Positions 1-11,032 of a stretch of 64,000 bases of DNA are shown here, in pieces. Both the position numbers and the translations under genes were made by a program. Positions within the stretch are counted from its first letter, which is position 1, and each line of letters opens with the position of its first letter. Source of the stretch: Pseudoalteromonas byunsanensis (GTDB taxonomy: Bacteria; Pseudomonadota; Gammaproteobacteria; Enterobacterales; Alteromonadaceae); NCBI RefSeq assembly GCF_001854475.1, contig NZ_MNAN01000018.1, forward strand, positions 124,001-188,000, given 5' to 3'. Below the pieces are notes generated by a model. That model searched no databases. It was not told where the DNA came from and was given only the letters and a program-made list of their open reading frames with translations.

Positions 1-1846
1 CCTTATCTAGCACACCAAACGCTTCTTTTAGATTTCGTTGCTCGAACTCAGATAGAGTTTCAGGCGGTAAACTGTTATCTGGCTTTTCGCCTTGTTCAAT
101 CTGCCAAGATTGGTGTTTTATACGCATTATCGCGATGTATTCTAAAGCCGCTTCTAGGTCGAGTACTTTTCCTTTAGGGAGAATGTTTGCTTCGTTAATA
201 TCCTCTAACCTTTCAAATGAGTTTTGTTTTCTTGAGCCTACAGCGAGTGCGTGGACACGTATCAAGTCCGAAAGAGGCGCAGTACCGCGCCGCTTGATGT
301 TCATAGAGCGCCTATGCTGTCCATCTTGCTCAAGTACAAAGCCATTAAAGAACCCCAAAGGCGGTGTTCTCCTCAGTGCGTTATGCGCCATAGCTGCTAA
401 GAAACTTGGTGTATTCTGAGCTTTTTTACTAATAAAAGCGGTGAGCTTTTCTGCCCATTTTATCTCTCCCCAAACACCTTCTAAGTCAAAAAAAATCGAG
501 CTATTTAATAATGCTTCGGGTTTTGGGTTTTCAATCCAGTCATTAAATTGCGCTTGCCACTGATCAAGGGTGAGTCGCCATGCAGGATTGCTGGCCATTA
601 TGCCGCCGTCACAATATTTATAGCCACAGTTCGCTAAGCCATCGCAAACAAATTTGGCAAGTTGCTCAAAGTACTGCCCATGTTCTTTCGGTTGATAGCT
701 GTTATCCAATATCAGGGCATTGTCCTGATCTGTAACAATTAACTGCTCATCACGCGCCATTGAACCTAAAGCAATAAAGCAATATGGAATAGGCGCAGGG
801 CCTAACTTGGCTTCAGCAAGCTCCAATAGTTTGTGCTTAAAAGTTTTGCCTATCACAGACATAGCTGAACCAATCATATGTGAGTTGGCATCTTCATTGA
901 CCATACGAGTAAAAATGGTGCTTAACTGTGTTGAATAATTTGCCAAATCTTCAACACTTTTTTGCTCCATAAGCCCCTGCACAAATAGCAAGCTGCTTTG
1001 TGATTCGTAACGTAAAATATCTGACAGTGTGAGCATACCAATAGGTTTGCGTTTATGCATGATAGGTAAGTGATGTACATTGTCTCGTAGCATTAACATC
1101 ATCGCTTCGAATACATATGCATTAGAGTCGATGATTGCTACATCACTGGTCATAATATCAGCAATAGGGGTGTCGTAGGGCAAACCGTTAGCAACGACTT
1201 TGCAACGTAAATCTCGGTCGCTGATTAATCCAACCACTTGGGCGTCGTCTTCTTCGGGGTCTTCTATTACGGGTTTGGCTGGGTCATATATTAACAAAGA
1301 GGATACTTGCTCGTCGGCCATGACTTTTGCAGCTTGTTGTACGGTACTGTTTTGGTCGACGTAGAGAACGTCTTTTATGATTAACTTTGTCACTTTCGCC
1401 GTGGTCAAGTCGTTGTTATCGGCGTACTCTGAGACCGTCATTTTTAGCCTTGCGTTATCATCGGCTTCAAAATAATCAGCAAAGAACTCAAATTCGTTAC
1501 AATACTCATCAAAGATATCAACGGGAATACAGTAAAGGAGAGTGTCTTCAAGGGTGTTTGCATCGAAACGGACTTTGCGGTTCATCAATAACCCACGGTG
1601 ACCAAAAATACCGCCTGCAGAAATACGATGATACAACTCTCCTGAGCGTCTGAGTAATTCCACCGCACCCGAACGGATCACGTATAGATAAGTGATCTGT
1701 TGAGCATATTCAAATACTACGCTGCCCTCACGGTAATAGCTTACTTCAACATGGCTGGCAAGCTTGTTGAGTGCATCTGGAGGTAACTGCGAAAATGGTG
1801 GATAAGCTTCCAGAAAATTGGCAATTTCCTGATGTTCAACTTCCAT
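1..1846 (-). CDS. DUF294 nucleotidyltransferase-like protein with cNMP-binding and CBS domains (3' end outside window)
   Basis: My own translation from the ATG at 1846 (MEVEHQEIANFLEAYPPFSQ) stays open to the window edge, so about 615 codons are visible and the C-terminus is missing. An N-terminal cyclic-nucleotide-binding fold (about residues 10-125) is followed by paired CBS domains (about 155-290). A DUF294-type nucleotidyltransferase domain comes next, with the motif GSMARDEQLIVTDQDNAL, and then the start of the DUF294 C-terminal substrate-binding domain. Proteins of this build are predicted soluble signal-transduction proteins that sense nucleotides; the precise reaction is unknown. No operon partner is visible upstream. 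Confidence 0.85.
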   Translation of the reverse strand, partial: MEVEHQEIANFLEAYPPFSQLPPDALNKLASHVEVSYYREGSVVFEYAQQITYLYVIRSGAVELLRRSGELYHRISAGGIFGHRGLLMNRKVRFDANTLEDTLLYCIPVDIFDEYCNEFEFFADYFEADDNARLKMTVSEYADNNDLTTAKVTKLIIKDVLYVDQNSTVQQAAKVMADEQVSSLLIYDPAKPVIEDPEEDDAQVVGLISDRDLRCKVVANGLPYDTPIADIMTSDVAIIDSNAYVFEAMMLMLRDNVHHLPIMHKRKPIGMLTLSDILRYESQSSLLFVQGLMEQKSVEDLANYSTQLSTIFTRMVNEDANSHMIGSAMSVIGKTFKHKLLELAEAKLGPAPIPYCFIALGSMARDEQLIVTDQDNALILDNSYQPKEHGQYFEQLAKFVCDGLANCGYKYCDGGIMASNPAWRLTLDQWQAQFNDWIENPKPEALLNSSIFFDLEGVWGEIKWAEKLTAFISKKAQNTPSFLAAMAHNALRRTPPLGFFNGFVLEQDGQHRRSMNIKRRGTAPLSDLIRVHALAVGSRKQNSFERLEDINEANILPKGKVLDLEAALEYIAIMRIKHQSWQIEQGEKPDNSLPPETLSEFEQRNLKEAFGVLDK

Positions 1847-1992
1847 GGTTTGCCTTGATATAAAACGATTATTAATCCTATTGTGGGAGAGAGTCAGTTA
1901 ATTTGCAATATTGCTACCCAATCGAAGGAGAGTCTGACTTAAGTGTTTGTTTGGAAAAGGTGGCTAGTAACTCGATATATGGGGCAAATAGG

Positions 1993-2019
1993 TGCGAGTG
2001 CATCACAGATGCACTCGCA
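1993..2019 (-). terminator. Hairpin downstream of fghA, probable terminator
   Basis: A perfect 12-bp inverted repeat with a 3-nt loop (1993-2004 / 2008-2019) lies just after the fghA stop. The U-tract on the minus strand is poor (CCTATTTG), so it may be a weak or Rho-assisted terminator or a 3'-stabilising stem. Confidence 0.6.
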
Positions 2020-2027
2020 TTATCATG

Positions 2028-2867
2028 CTAAAAGTGCAAAGCATGAAAACGCAGATGTTCGTCTATAAAGCTACTAATGAAAAAGTAGCTATGATCGTAG
2101 CCTTCGCGCATATTTAAAGTTAGCGGATAACTGATTTGCTCAGCTGCCTTTTGCAAGTGCCAAGGCTGTAGTTGCTCGTCCAAAAAGTTATCAGCGTCAC
2201 CTTGGTCGATCAATATCGGAACTTGACTATCAAATTGCTGGTTTAACATCAAAGCCGTAGCATCGTACTGTTGCCATTGGGTAGAATCAATGCCTAGGTA
2301 TCCAGTAAATGCTTTTATGCCCCAAGGACACTGCATAGGGTGACAGATTGGACTAAACGCCGAAATACTTGAGTACTTTTGCGAGTTACGCATACCGATG
2401 ATCAAGGCACCATGGCCACCCATCGAATGACCACTGATGGCTTGCTGTGTTGTAACTGGGAAATGGGCCTGAATAAGCTTTGGAAGCTCAAGGGTAATAT
2501 AATCATACATTTGGTAATGCGCTTTGTATGGTGGCATTGTTGCATTGACGTAAAACCCAGCGCCAAGTCCGAAGTCGTAATTTCCTTTAGGATCATCCGC
2601 GACATCTTCGCCTCTTGGGCTGGTGTCAGGCGCGACGATGGCAACCCCCAACTCATTGGCTAGCTTAAAAGCGCCTGCTTTTTGCATGAAGTTTTCATCA
2701 GTACAGGTTAGCCCAGAAAGCCAGTATAAAACTGGCACTTTGTTACCTGTATTCACCGTCTCCGGCAAGAAGATAGCGAATGTCATGTCACAGTGGGTGA
2801 TTTTGCTGGCATGGCGATAACGTTTATGCCAGCCGCCAACCACTTTATTGCTGGCGACTAATTCCAT
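2028..2867 (-). CDS. fghA: S-formylglutathione hydrolase
   Basis: This esterase-D-family alpha/beta hydrolase (279 aa) cleaves S-formylglutathione to formate and glutathione, the second step of glutathione-dependent formaldehyde detoxification in the cytoplasm. The nucleophile motif SGHSMGGHGAL (GxSxG) is present, as are a late Asp (DQGDADNF) and a C-terminal His (EGYDHSYFF). I chose the ATG at 2867 (MELVASNKVV) because it has GAGGAAAT just upstream; a longer in-frame start at 2894 would run into the frmA stop. It lies 10 bp after frmA, so the two are co-transcribed. Confidence 0.95.
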   Translation of the reverse strand: MELVASNKVVGGWHKRYRHASKITHCDMTFAIFLPETVNTGNKVPVLYWLSGLTCTDENFMQKAGAFKLANELGVAIVAPDTSPRGEDVADDPKGNYDFGLGAGFYVNATMPPYKAHYQMYDYITLELPKLIQAHFPVTTQQAISGHSMGGHGALIIGMRNSQKYSSISAFSPICHPMQCPWGIKAFTGYLGIDSTQWQQYDATALMLNQQFDSQVPILIDQGDADNFLDEQLQPWHLQKAAEQISYPLTLNMREGYDHSYFFISSFIDEHLRFHALHF

Positions 2868-2877
2868 GTAATTTCCT

Positions 2878-4011
<1,134 letters not shown>

Positions 4012-4047
4012 TCATTTTCCGTAAAAGATACCTAAGTATAATTAGTT

Positions 4048-4064
4048 TATTATTTTTGATAATA
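4048..4064. promoter_or_regulatory. Candidate LysR-type operator in the frmA/lysR divergent region
   Basis: A perfect 6-bp dyad TATTAT-N5-ATAATA sits in the 98-bp gap between the frmA and lysR start codons. Its size and T/A-rich arms resemble LysR boxes (T-N11-A). Assignment to this regulator is inference from position only. Confidence 0.4.
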
Positions 4065-4100
4065 TCAATATAAATAAAACACTTTTACGTATATGTAATA

Positions 4101-4982
4101 ATGGACAGATGGACTGGTATCGATGAGTTTGTAGCTGTAGCAACATTAGGCTCATTTACCCATGCGGCTAAAAAACTAAATACCTCTGTGGCGCAAATAA
4201 GCCGAAGAGTAAAAGAGCTGGAGCAGCAGCTAAATCATCAATTACTTACCCGGACTACGCGAACTCTAACTCTGACTCAAGAAGGAAAGGTATTCCTTAC
4301 TCATGCAAGACACCTACAACATGCTTATGATGATGCTACTTTGGCACTGCGACAAAGAGATCAACAGCCATCTGGCGTGTTAAAACTCACCGCCCCAGTT
4401 ATGTATGGTGAGCATTATATTATGCCAATGGTAAGTGACTTTATGCGTAAATACCCTAAAGTCAGTATTGAGATGGTGTTAAGTAATGAGCAGTTAGACA
4501 TTGTAGCAATGGGCATAGATGTGGCTATTCGACTTGGAAACTTAAAAGACTCTAGTCTAAAAGCGCGCAGACTTTCGTGGCGAAATACCCTCGTGTGTGC
4601 TGCACCCGATTATCTTGCGAACCATGGACAGCCACATAGTCTAAATGAACTGACTCAGCATAACTGCTTAATTGGGAACAGCAGAACTTGGCGTTTTTTA
4701 GATGGGGGTAAAGAGCGTAATATTACAATACATGGCAATTTGACATGTAATAGTGGTTGGTCTTTGTTAGATGCAGCTTGCAAGGGCATTGGATTGGTTC
4801 AGCTACCGCATTACTACGTTCAAGAAGCCGTTAATGAGCAAAGACTGATTGAAGTGTTACCTCATTTTAGGCCAGAGCCGGAGGGGGTCTGGGCGCTATA
4901 TCCGCCCAGACAATATATGCCTACGAGCTTACGTTTGTTACTTGATTATTTGGCTGAGCAGTTTGCTCGTTTGGCGCCATAG
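4101..4982 (+). CDS. LysR-family transcriptional regulator, probable regulator of frmA-fghA
   Basis: The protein has 293 aa, with an N-terminal winged helix-turn-helix (about residues 5-64: FVAVATLGSFTHAAKKLNTSVAQISRRVKELE) and a periplasmic-binding-protein-like effector domain (about 90-290). This is the normal LysR length. Divergent placement next to frmA suggests that it controls formaldehyde detoxification, perhaps sensing formaldehyde or a glutathione adduct. Its last 20 or so codons overlap, in antisense, the 3' end of the SulP gene, which stops at 4921. Confidence 0.9.
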   Translation: MDRWTGIDEFVAVATLGSFTHAAKKLNTSVAQISRRVKELEQQLNHQLLTRTTRTLTLTQEGKVFLTHARHLQHAYDDATLALRQRDQQPSGVLKLTAPVMYGEHYIMPMVSDFMRKYPKVSIEMVLSNEQLDIVAMGIDVAIRLGNLKDSSLKARRLSWRNTLVCAAPDYLANHGQPHSLNELTQHNCLIGNSRTWRFLDGGKERNITIHGNLTCNSGWSLLDAACKGIGLVQLPHYYVQEAVNEQRLIEVLPHFRPEPEGVWALYPPRQYMPTSLRLLLDYLAEQFARLAP

Positions 4983-6615
4983 CTGCAAGTGCACAATTGA
5001 GGGCCTCTTCACGGCTCTGACAGAAGGCGCTGCCGCCTAATCGTTCATTGATATTGAAACGATGCAATTGCTCGCTGGTTTGTGGGTTTGGAGAATAGAT
5101 AAATACCTCACAGTTTGCATCTAGTGCATCAATAATGGCGTTTTCAAGCGCTAAGCTTACTGTGACATCTAACATCGGTACATCGCTTAGGTCCAGTACC
5201 ATCGCTCTATACTTGGCAATATCACGGTGTTGTCTGGCAATTGCTTTTGAAACACTGAAAATCATAGGGCCAGAGAGATAAAAATAGAGCAATTGGCCCT
5301 GTGCTTGATTGAAAAGCTCGCGCTCGTGCTTGTTCATTGGCACATCGTCATCGCTATCGCTGATGGCTTTAACTTGCTCAGCCTGTACCTGGCTTAATCG
5401 TTCGATTACTATGATATTTGAGATAAATACGCCCAACCCTACAGCCACCATTAAATCAACAAATACCGTCAGTAGCATAACGCCATACATGATGGCCATT
5501 TGCATCAGACTTAATTTGTGGGCACGCTGAATAAAGCTCCAGTCCAAAATATTAAAGCCTACATATACAGCAATACCTGCTAGTACGGCCATTGGGATTG
5601 GTTCAGTCAGGCTTCCGGCAACGAATACAACGGCCATTAAAATCAACGCTCTGATGATACCAGCAGCAGGAGAGCGTGCGCCGACTTGTATGTTAACTAC
5701 AGTTCCCATCGTAGCACCGGCACCTGGCAGCGCACCAAATAAGCCAGATATCATGTTTGCGATACCTTGACCTCTTAGTTCCTTATCAGAGTTGTGTTCG
5801 GTACGGGTTAAACTATCGCCAATCACAGCGGTAAGAAGTGTATCGATACAACCTAACGTGCCTAAGATAAGAGCATCGATGACCATTTCAGTAAAAACTT
5901 CAGCACCAAAGGTGGGAAAAACGATATCGGGTAATCCACTGGGAATTTCACCTATGCGACGAATACTGTCAGTGTCAAAAAAGATAATTGAAAACAAGGT
6001 AACGGCAATTAATGCAACCAATTGAGCGGGAACATACTGGCGGTATTTTTCAGGTAGATAAAAGAGGATCCCTAGAGTTAAGACACCCAAGAGCAACTCT
6101 GAAAAATGTAGGCTCATTATCAGTTCTGGCAACATTGATAGTGTGCCAACAACACCACCAGGAGGAGCTTTATGGCCAAGCAGAGGAGCGATTTGTAGGA
6201 TGATTAAAATCACCCCAATACCAGACATAAAACCTGAAATAACACTATAAGGCATTAATGTTACATACTTACCGAGTTTGAGAGTACCAAGTAAAATTTG
6301 AAAGGCACCTGCCATCATGACAACGGTAAACCCCATGGCCATACCAGTTTCTGGGTATTTAGCCATCATGGTTGTTAAAACTGCGGTCATAATGACCGTC
6401 ATCGGACCTGTTGGTTCAGAGATCAAGGAGGTAGAGCCGCCGAATAAAGCAGCGAAGAGGCCAACGAGTATTGCGCCCCACATACCAGCTTCGGCACCAG
6501 CGCCGGAAGCCACACCAAAGGCGAGAGCTAATGGAAGGGATATAATCGCGGTAGTCACACCACCGAACAAATCCCCCTTTAAATTCATGTGCTTAAATCT
6601 AGATAAAGACAACAT
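4921..6615 (-). CDS. SulP-family inorganic anion transporter with C-terminal STAS domain
   Basis: This inner-membrane transporter has about 564 aa. It starts with the SulP-type segment GDLFGGVTTAIISLPLALAFGVASGAG, continues with about 10-12 hydrophobic helices, and ends in a cytosolic STAS domain (about 420-545, with VLDLSDVPMLDVTVSLALE). Substrates in the family are sulfate, bicarbonate or related anions; the sequence does not decide which. I prefer the ATG at 6615, preceded by GGAAG, over an upstream in-frame ATG at 6645 that has no clear ribosome site. The 3' end overlaps the convergent LysR gene by 62 bp. Confidence 0.9.
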   Translation of the reverse strand: MLSLSRFKHMNLKGDLFGGVTTAIISLPLALAFGVASGAGAEAGMWGAILVGLFAALFGGSTSLISEPTGPMTVIMTAVLTTMMAKYPETGMAMGFTVVMMAGAFQILLGTLKLGKYVTLMPYSVISGFMSGIGVILIILQIAPLLGHKAPPGGVVGTLSMLPELIMSLHFSELLLGVLTLGILFYLPEKYRQYVPAQLVALIAVTLFSIIFFDTDSIRRIGEIPSGLPDIVFPTFGAEVFTEMVIDALILGTLGCIDTLLTAVIGDSLTRTEHNSDKELRGQGIANMISGLFGALPGAGATMGTVVNIQVGARSPAAGIIRALILMAVVFVAGSLTEPIPMAVLAGIAVYVGFNILDWSFIQRAHKLSLMQMAIMYGVMLLTVFVDLMVAVGLGVFISNIIVIERLSQVQAEQVKAISDSDDDVPMNKHERELFNQAQGQLLYFYLSGPMIFSVSKAIARQHRDIAKYRAMVLDLSDVPMLDVTVSLALENAIIDALDANCEVFIYSPNPQTSEQLHRFNINERLGGSAFCQSREEALNCALAAMAPNEQTAQPNNQVTNVSS

Positions 6616-6771
6616 AAAACTTCCATGCCGTGAGATTTCAGGCATTTTACACTAAAAATCTCATTTAACTATTGGATATCCAATATTTTTTTACAATTTG
6701 TGACGTACCAAAGCTCTGCGGGTTTGTGGTAGTATGCGTTGCATTAACCTCAAACATAATCAAAATCAAAT

Positions 6772-7983
6772 ATGTTTCAGCCAGTCAGCCTATTCGTTGG
6801 CTTAAGGTATGCTACGGCAGCCAAAGGTAACGCATTTATTTCTTTTATATCGTTTTTCTCTATAGCCGGAATCTCATTGGGATTAATGTCATTGATCACA
6901 GTTAGCTCTGTGATGAATGGCTTTGAGCAAACACTGAAAACCGCCATGCTTGACTTGATCCCCCATGTACAAGTCAAGCACACTGCTGCGTCACAGCAAC
7001 AGAGTCAGTCGTTAATGGCTGAACTGATAACAAAACAACAAGTAAAGCGTGTTCAACCGTATTTGACCTCAGATGTCATTCTGCAAACCAACAAAGAGTT
7101 GGTTGGTGTACGATTGCAAGGGGTGTTTGAAGGCTACAATAACCCCGTTGAGCATTATGTTTATAATGGTTCCACTCAACGTTTAGTCTCCCAAAAGTAC
7201 CAGTTGATGATCAGTCGTTATCTAGCCAGTAAACTCTCTGTTGGGGTTGGTGAAGAAGTTCGTGTGATTATGCCTGATGTGACAAGTTATACACCTCTTG
7301 GGCGCGTACCGATGCAGAGGTTGTTTCGCGTGGCAGCAATTTACGACTCAAATAGTGAAGCGGATACGAGCCTCGCCTTTGCTGATGGACAAAGCCTAGC
7401 TCGATTAATGCGCCGTTCGGATAGCACTCAATATGATGTCAGTATTACTTTGCATGATGCCTTCTCACTGTCTGAGTTTTATGAGGAAATGCCTAACCTG
7501 AAACAGCAATATGTTGTTGATGATTGGCAGTCACAACAAGGCACCTTGTTTGCCGCCGTTGCTATGGAAAAGCGGATTATGTCACTGTTACTAGGCCTAA
7601 TAGTTATTGTTGCTATTTTTAATATTCTTTCTGCGCTTTCAATGATGGTTCGAGAAAAGCAAGGGGAGGTGGCTATTTTACAAACTCTTGGCTTTACACC
7701 GACTATGATCGGACGAGTTTTCATGGTCCAAGGTCTATACAATGGTCTTATTGGTACTGGGATTGGTGTGTTTTTCGGACTGCTTGTGGCCAACTATATA
7801 AATGAAATTTTAGAGTTTACCGGGCTTTCTCTGTTGGGGGGCGCCAGTTTGCCAGTTGTTTTTTCAACGTCAGGTTTACTAATGATGACGTTGGTAAGTA
7901 TTGCCTTAAGCTTTATTGCAACACTTTATCCAGCGAAAAAGGCAGCAAGTGTATTACCAGCTGAGGTTTTAAGATATGAGTGA
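6772..7983 (+). CDS. lolC: Lipoprotein-releasing ABC transporter permease LolC
   Basis: LolC (403 aa) is one of the two inner-membrane subunits of LolCDE, which extracts outer-membrane lipoproteins and hands them to LolA. The N-terminal signature [21 protein letters not shown] plus [11 protein letters not shown] matches LolC. One N-terminal helix, a large periplasmic domain (about 45-265) and three C-terminal helices of the FtsX/MacB type follow. Its end overlaps lolD by 8 nt, so the three lol genes form a tightly coupled operon. Confidence 0.95.
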   Translation: MFQPVSLFVGLRYATAAKGNAFISFISFFSIAGISLGLMSLITVSSVMNGFEQTLKTAMLDLIPHVQVKHTAASQQQSQSLMAELITKQQVKRVQPYLTSDVILQTNKELVGVRLQGVFEGYNNPVEHYVYNGSTQRLVSQKYQLMISRYLASKLSVGVGEEVRVIMPDVTSYTPLGRVPMQRLFRVAAIYDSNSEADTSLAFADGQSLARLMRRSDSTQYDVSITLHDAFSLSEFYEEMPNLKQQYVVDDWQSQQGTLFAAVAMEKRIMSLLLGLIVIVAIFNILSALSMMVREKQGEVAILQTLGFTPTMIGRVFMVQGLYNGLIGTGIGVFFGLLVANYINEILEFTGLSLLGGASLPVVFSTSGLLMMTLVSIALSFIATLYPAKKAASVLPAEVLRYE

Positions 7984-8665
7984 TTTAGTTATTGATTGTA
8001 AGAAGTTGGGAAAATCTTACCAAGATGGGAAAGCACAGGTTGAAGTGCTAAAGGGTGTCGACCTCAAAATTAAACAGGGAGAAATGCTTGCTATCGTTGG
8101 GAGTTCGGGCTCTGGAAAAAGTACCTTGCTCCATATCCTCGGTACTTTAGATACCGCATCGTCAGGTACCGTAACTATTAAAGGTGTAGAGGTCGCAAAG
8201 TTATCCCGAGCAAAGCAAGCTGAGTTTCGTAACCAACACATGGGATTTATTTACCAGTTTCATCACCTTTTGATGGAGTTCACTGCATTAGAGAACGTTG
8301 CAATGCCACTTTTGATAAGGGGAATGAGTGCCAAGCAAGCTGAACCAGAAGCGCTTGCTATGTTGCAACGTGTTGGGCTAGAAAAGCGCGCATCTCATAA
8401 ACCCTCAGAGTTGTCAGGGGGAGAACGACAGCGTGTAGCGATCGCGCGAGCACTTGTTACTAAACCTGCATTGGTGTTGGCTGATGAACCTACGGGGAAT
8501 TTAGATAAGCATAATGCTATTAATATCTATGAACTACTTGCAGAGCTCAATCATCAGCTTAATACCAGTTTTGTGGTGGTGACTCATGATTTGGAGTTGG
8601 CAGAAAAACTTGGCCGTAGCGTTCAACTCGACGATGGAGTGATTGCTGAGGTTAGTCATGCTTAG
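7976..8665 (+). CDS. lolD: Lipoprotein-releasing ABC transporter ATP-binding protein LolD
   Basis: LolD (229 aa) is the ATPase that powers LolCDE. It carries Walker [10 protein letters not shown], the signature [15 protein letters not shown], Walker [14 protein letters not shown] and the H-loop VVTHD, all in the expected order. It overlaps lolC by 8 nt at its start and lolE by 8 nt at its end, implying translational coupling and balanced stoichiometry. Confidence 0.97.
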   Translation: MSDLVIDCKKLGKSYQDGKAQVEVLKGVDLKIKQGEMLAIVGSSGSGKSTLLHILGTLDTASSGTVTIKGVEVAKLSRAKQAEFRNQHMGFIYQFHHLLMEFTALENVAMPLLIRGMSAKQAEPEALAMLQRVGLEKRASHKPSELSGGERQRVAIARALVTKPALVLADEPTGNLDKHNAINIYELLAELNHQLNTSFVVVTHDLELAEKLGRSVQLDDGVIAEVSHA

Positions 8666-9887
8666 CGCATTTTTGAGTAAGCGCTTTCGTCAAGCTAAAA
8701 GGCGAACTGGGATCGTCAGCTTACTGAGCAAAGCATCAACGTTGGGTGTAATGTTAGGGGTAACTGTTTTAATAGTCGCCTTGTCGGTAATTAATGGCTT
8801 TGAGCAGCAGTTAGAAGAGCGGCTACTTTCAGTTGTGCCACACGTTAGCTATCAGGCACCATATGACCCGATAACCGATTGGCCTAAGAAGGTAGAGACA
8901 CTAGAGTCTCATCCAAATATTGTTGCTGCAACGCCAGAGATTAACTTAACTGCTATGGTGCAGTATAAGGGTAAGCTCAAGGCTTCACAGCTAAAAGCTA
9001 TAGTGCCTCATTTACACCATAAAGTTTCTAATGTCGGTCGTTATATTCAGGGCAAAGCCATCTCACAATTAGCCGCCAATGAAGTTATTTTGGGGTCTAA
9101 AATTGCACAAAGACTTAATGCCCAAATTGGTGACAAAGTAACTTTATTAGTAGCTAACCAGCATGCAGAGCAGCCTCTCGCAGCGCCAAAAAGGCTTACT
9201 TTGCAAGTCGTTGCGACTATCAATATGGGTGGACCAATTGATGAGACTTTGACTCTAACCCATATAAGCGCCTTGCAAAAAACACTGGGGTTGGACAAGA
9301 ATCAAGCTAGCGGACTTCGCGCAAAAGTTAATGATGTATTCAACGCACATGATATAGCGATGAGTGCGGGCCAAACTATTCCTGACTTAGTATATGTGAA
9401 TAGCTGGTTTAGAACCCAGGGAAGCTTATATCAAGATATTCAGATGGTTAGAACGATTGTATTCTTGGTTGTGTTTTTAATTATTGCGGTGGCAAGCTTT
9501 AACATAGTGTCATCTATGGTGATGGAAGTAAAAGACAAACAAGCTAATATCGCAATTTTAAAAACCATGGGTGCCAAAGATAGTACGATATTTGCAACTT
9601 TTGCATTGCAAGGTGTAACGTACGCGACAATCGGTGCTTTTATTGGAACGCTTTTTGGGGTTTTAATGGCGATAAATCTGCCAGATTTATTCAATGCAAT
9701 TTATTCGGATCCAAACAGTAATCCACTGGCCGGCGTATATTTTGTTGAATTTTTACCGTCAAAATTGGTTTGGTCAGATATTTTTATTACTCTGACTGTG
9801 ACACTCTTGCTGGCAATACTTGCAAGTGTTTACCCTGCATGGCAGGCAACCAAAACAGATCCTGCACAAGTGTTGGGTAACAACTAG
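8658..9887 (+). CDS. lolE: Lipoprotein-releasing ABC transporter permease LolE
   Basis: LolE is the second LolCDE permease, 409 aa, homologous to LolC in layout: an N-terminal helix with [19 protein letters not shown], a periplasmic domain, and three C-terminal helices (about 275-400). I start it at the ATG at 8658 ([10 protein letters not shown]), which overlaps lolD by 8 nt exactly as lolD overlaps lolC. A TTG codon five residues earlier is less likely. Having separate C and E subunits, rather than one LolF, is typical of gammaproteobacteria. Confidence 0.94.
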   Translation: MLSAFLSKRFRQAKRRTGIVSLLSKASTLGVMLGVTVLIVALSVINGFEQQLEERLLSVVPHVSYQAPYDPITDWPKKVETLESHPNIVAATPEINLTAMVQYKGKLKASQLKAIVPHLHHKVSNVGRYIQGKAISQLAANEVILGSKIAQRLNAQIGDKVTLLVANQHAEQPLAAPKRLTLQVVATINMGGPIDETLTLTHISALQKTLGLDKNQASGLRAKVNDVFNAHDIAMSAGQTIPDLVYVNSWFRTQGSLYQDIQMVRTIVFLVVFLIIAVASFNIVSSMVMEVKDKQANIAILKTMGAKDSTIFATFALQGVTYATIGAFIGTLFGVLMAINLPDLFNAIYSDPNSNPLAGVYFVEFLPSKLVWSDIFITLTVTLLLAILASVYPAWQATKTDPAQVLGNN

Positions 9888-10005
9888 AAAAGTGCGATAG
9901 TGGTTACGCGCGTGCAATATAGAATGTTACTTTGCTGGTACTTGCAAGCGAGTTCGTAAACCCGTACATTACTGGCACAGTACCAGCTTAGATAAGAAGT
10001 AAGTC

Positions 10006-10434
10006 ATGAGCGAACAACAATTAACAACACAACAAATAGAAGAACTCGAAAGACAATGGCAAAGAGAGTGTTTCCAAAACGCTCAAAAACACTTGGCCGA
10101 GAAAGGTATCATCCCAAGTACGGTGTTTGATACACAAAGCCGCTTTTTAGCGCCACTTTGTGCAATTTGGAAAATGAAGGCGCAAAATGGTAAAAATTAT
10201 TGGGTTATCACAGGTCGCTTACCCACTGATCACATGGAAGCAAGTGCGGCAAAAACAGCTCGAGAAGCTATTAAGTACTTTTCATATCGTTGGCAGTTGA
10301 AAGCAGATGATATTTTAGCCACAAGCGGCCAAGACCAAACGCAAGTTAAGTTTGCTAACTTACTTGTTGATAGAGCCCATGGATTATATGAAATTGCTGA
10401 AAAAGAGCAACTTTGGGCTAATGAAGCATCGTAA
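10006..10434 (+). CDS. DUF4826-like small cytosolic protein of unknown function
   Basis: The 142-residue soluble protein starts with a polar helical segment (QQIEELERQWQRECFQNAQKHL), followed by a mixed region with YWVITGRLPTDHM. It has no signal peptide or membrane segment. I recognise it tentatively as the DUF4826 family seen in Alteromonadales; its function is not known. Its end overlaps the convergent GNAT gene by 17 bp. Confidence 0.7.
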   Translation: MSEQQLTTQQIEELERQWQRECFQNAQKHLAEKGIIPSTVFDTQSRFLAPLCAIWKMKAQNGKNYWVITGRLPTDHMEASAAKTAREAIKYFSYRWQLKADDILATSGQDQTQVKFANLLVDRAHGLYEIAEKEQLWANEAS

Positions 10435-10876
10435 AGGGTTCGGTATTAAATGAGGTAATAGGGCACCTGAGCTTTTGTCTTGGGATCCCTGCCTCCATAA
10501 ATACACACCCTTGTTTTAAAAATCCGCTTTCTACGAAGTTAGGCACTTCATCAAGTATGCAATTAACATAAATTGTATCTAACCCCTTTTGACTCGCCAA
10601 AAGAACAAGAAAGTTCAGCAGTGAAGCATATGCTTCTCTGTTGCGATGAGATTGAATCACGGCTATTCTGCTAATCAAACCATCGGGGCTTAACCTGCCT
10701 GTGCCTATTGCTTCATTCTCTTCACTATGAATAATTACATGTTCCGACAATGCGTCTAACGAGTCAAATTCAACTTCTTTCGGAATGTGAAGCTCATATA
10801 CAAATACTCGCTCACGAATTTGCTTTAGTAGCGCCTTTTTTTGAAGCCAACTAACCTTGTCAACATGGTAACTCAT
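10418..10876 (-). CDS. GNAT-family N-acetyltransferase
   Basis: The 152-aa protein is a single GNAT domain: an N-terminal helix IRERVFVYELHIPKEVEFD (typical of the ElaA-like subgroup), the beta strand EAIGTGRLSPDGLISRIAVIQSHRNREAYASLL corresponding to the acetyl-CoA-binding motif A, and a C-terminal strand with NFVESGFLKQGCVFMEAGIPRQKL. The pyrophosphate-binding loop (usually Q/RxxGxG/A) is altered to HRNREAYA. The acceptor is unknown. The start at 10876 is supported by GGAGG five bases upstream. Confidence 0.8.
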   Translation of the reverse strand: MSYHVDKVSWLQKKALLKQIRERVFVYELHIPKEVEFDSLDALSEHVIIHSEENEAIGTGRLSPDGLISRIAVIQSHRNREAYASLLNFLVLLASQKGLDTIYVNCILDEVPNFVESGFLKQGCVFMEAGIPRQKLRCPITSFNTEPFTMLH

Positions 10877-11032
10877 GATTCCTCCACCGAATACACAATG
10901 AATTTGCGCAGGTTACCAAGTTATTAAGTGCCTATTTTTGCAGCTATTTAATTACTGTGTTAGTGTTTGCACGTAATAAATAAAAACCTAAATCAACTTG
11001 GCAACAGTCACAGTTTGAACGCCCTTGTTGAG

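Noticed and set aside
9934..9987. 9-bp inverted repeat GCTGGTACT / AGTACCAGC before the DUF4826-like gene
   Set aside because: The 36-nt loop and lack of a T-run make it weak as a lolE terminator. It could be chance, so it was not listed as a feature.
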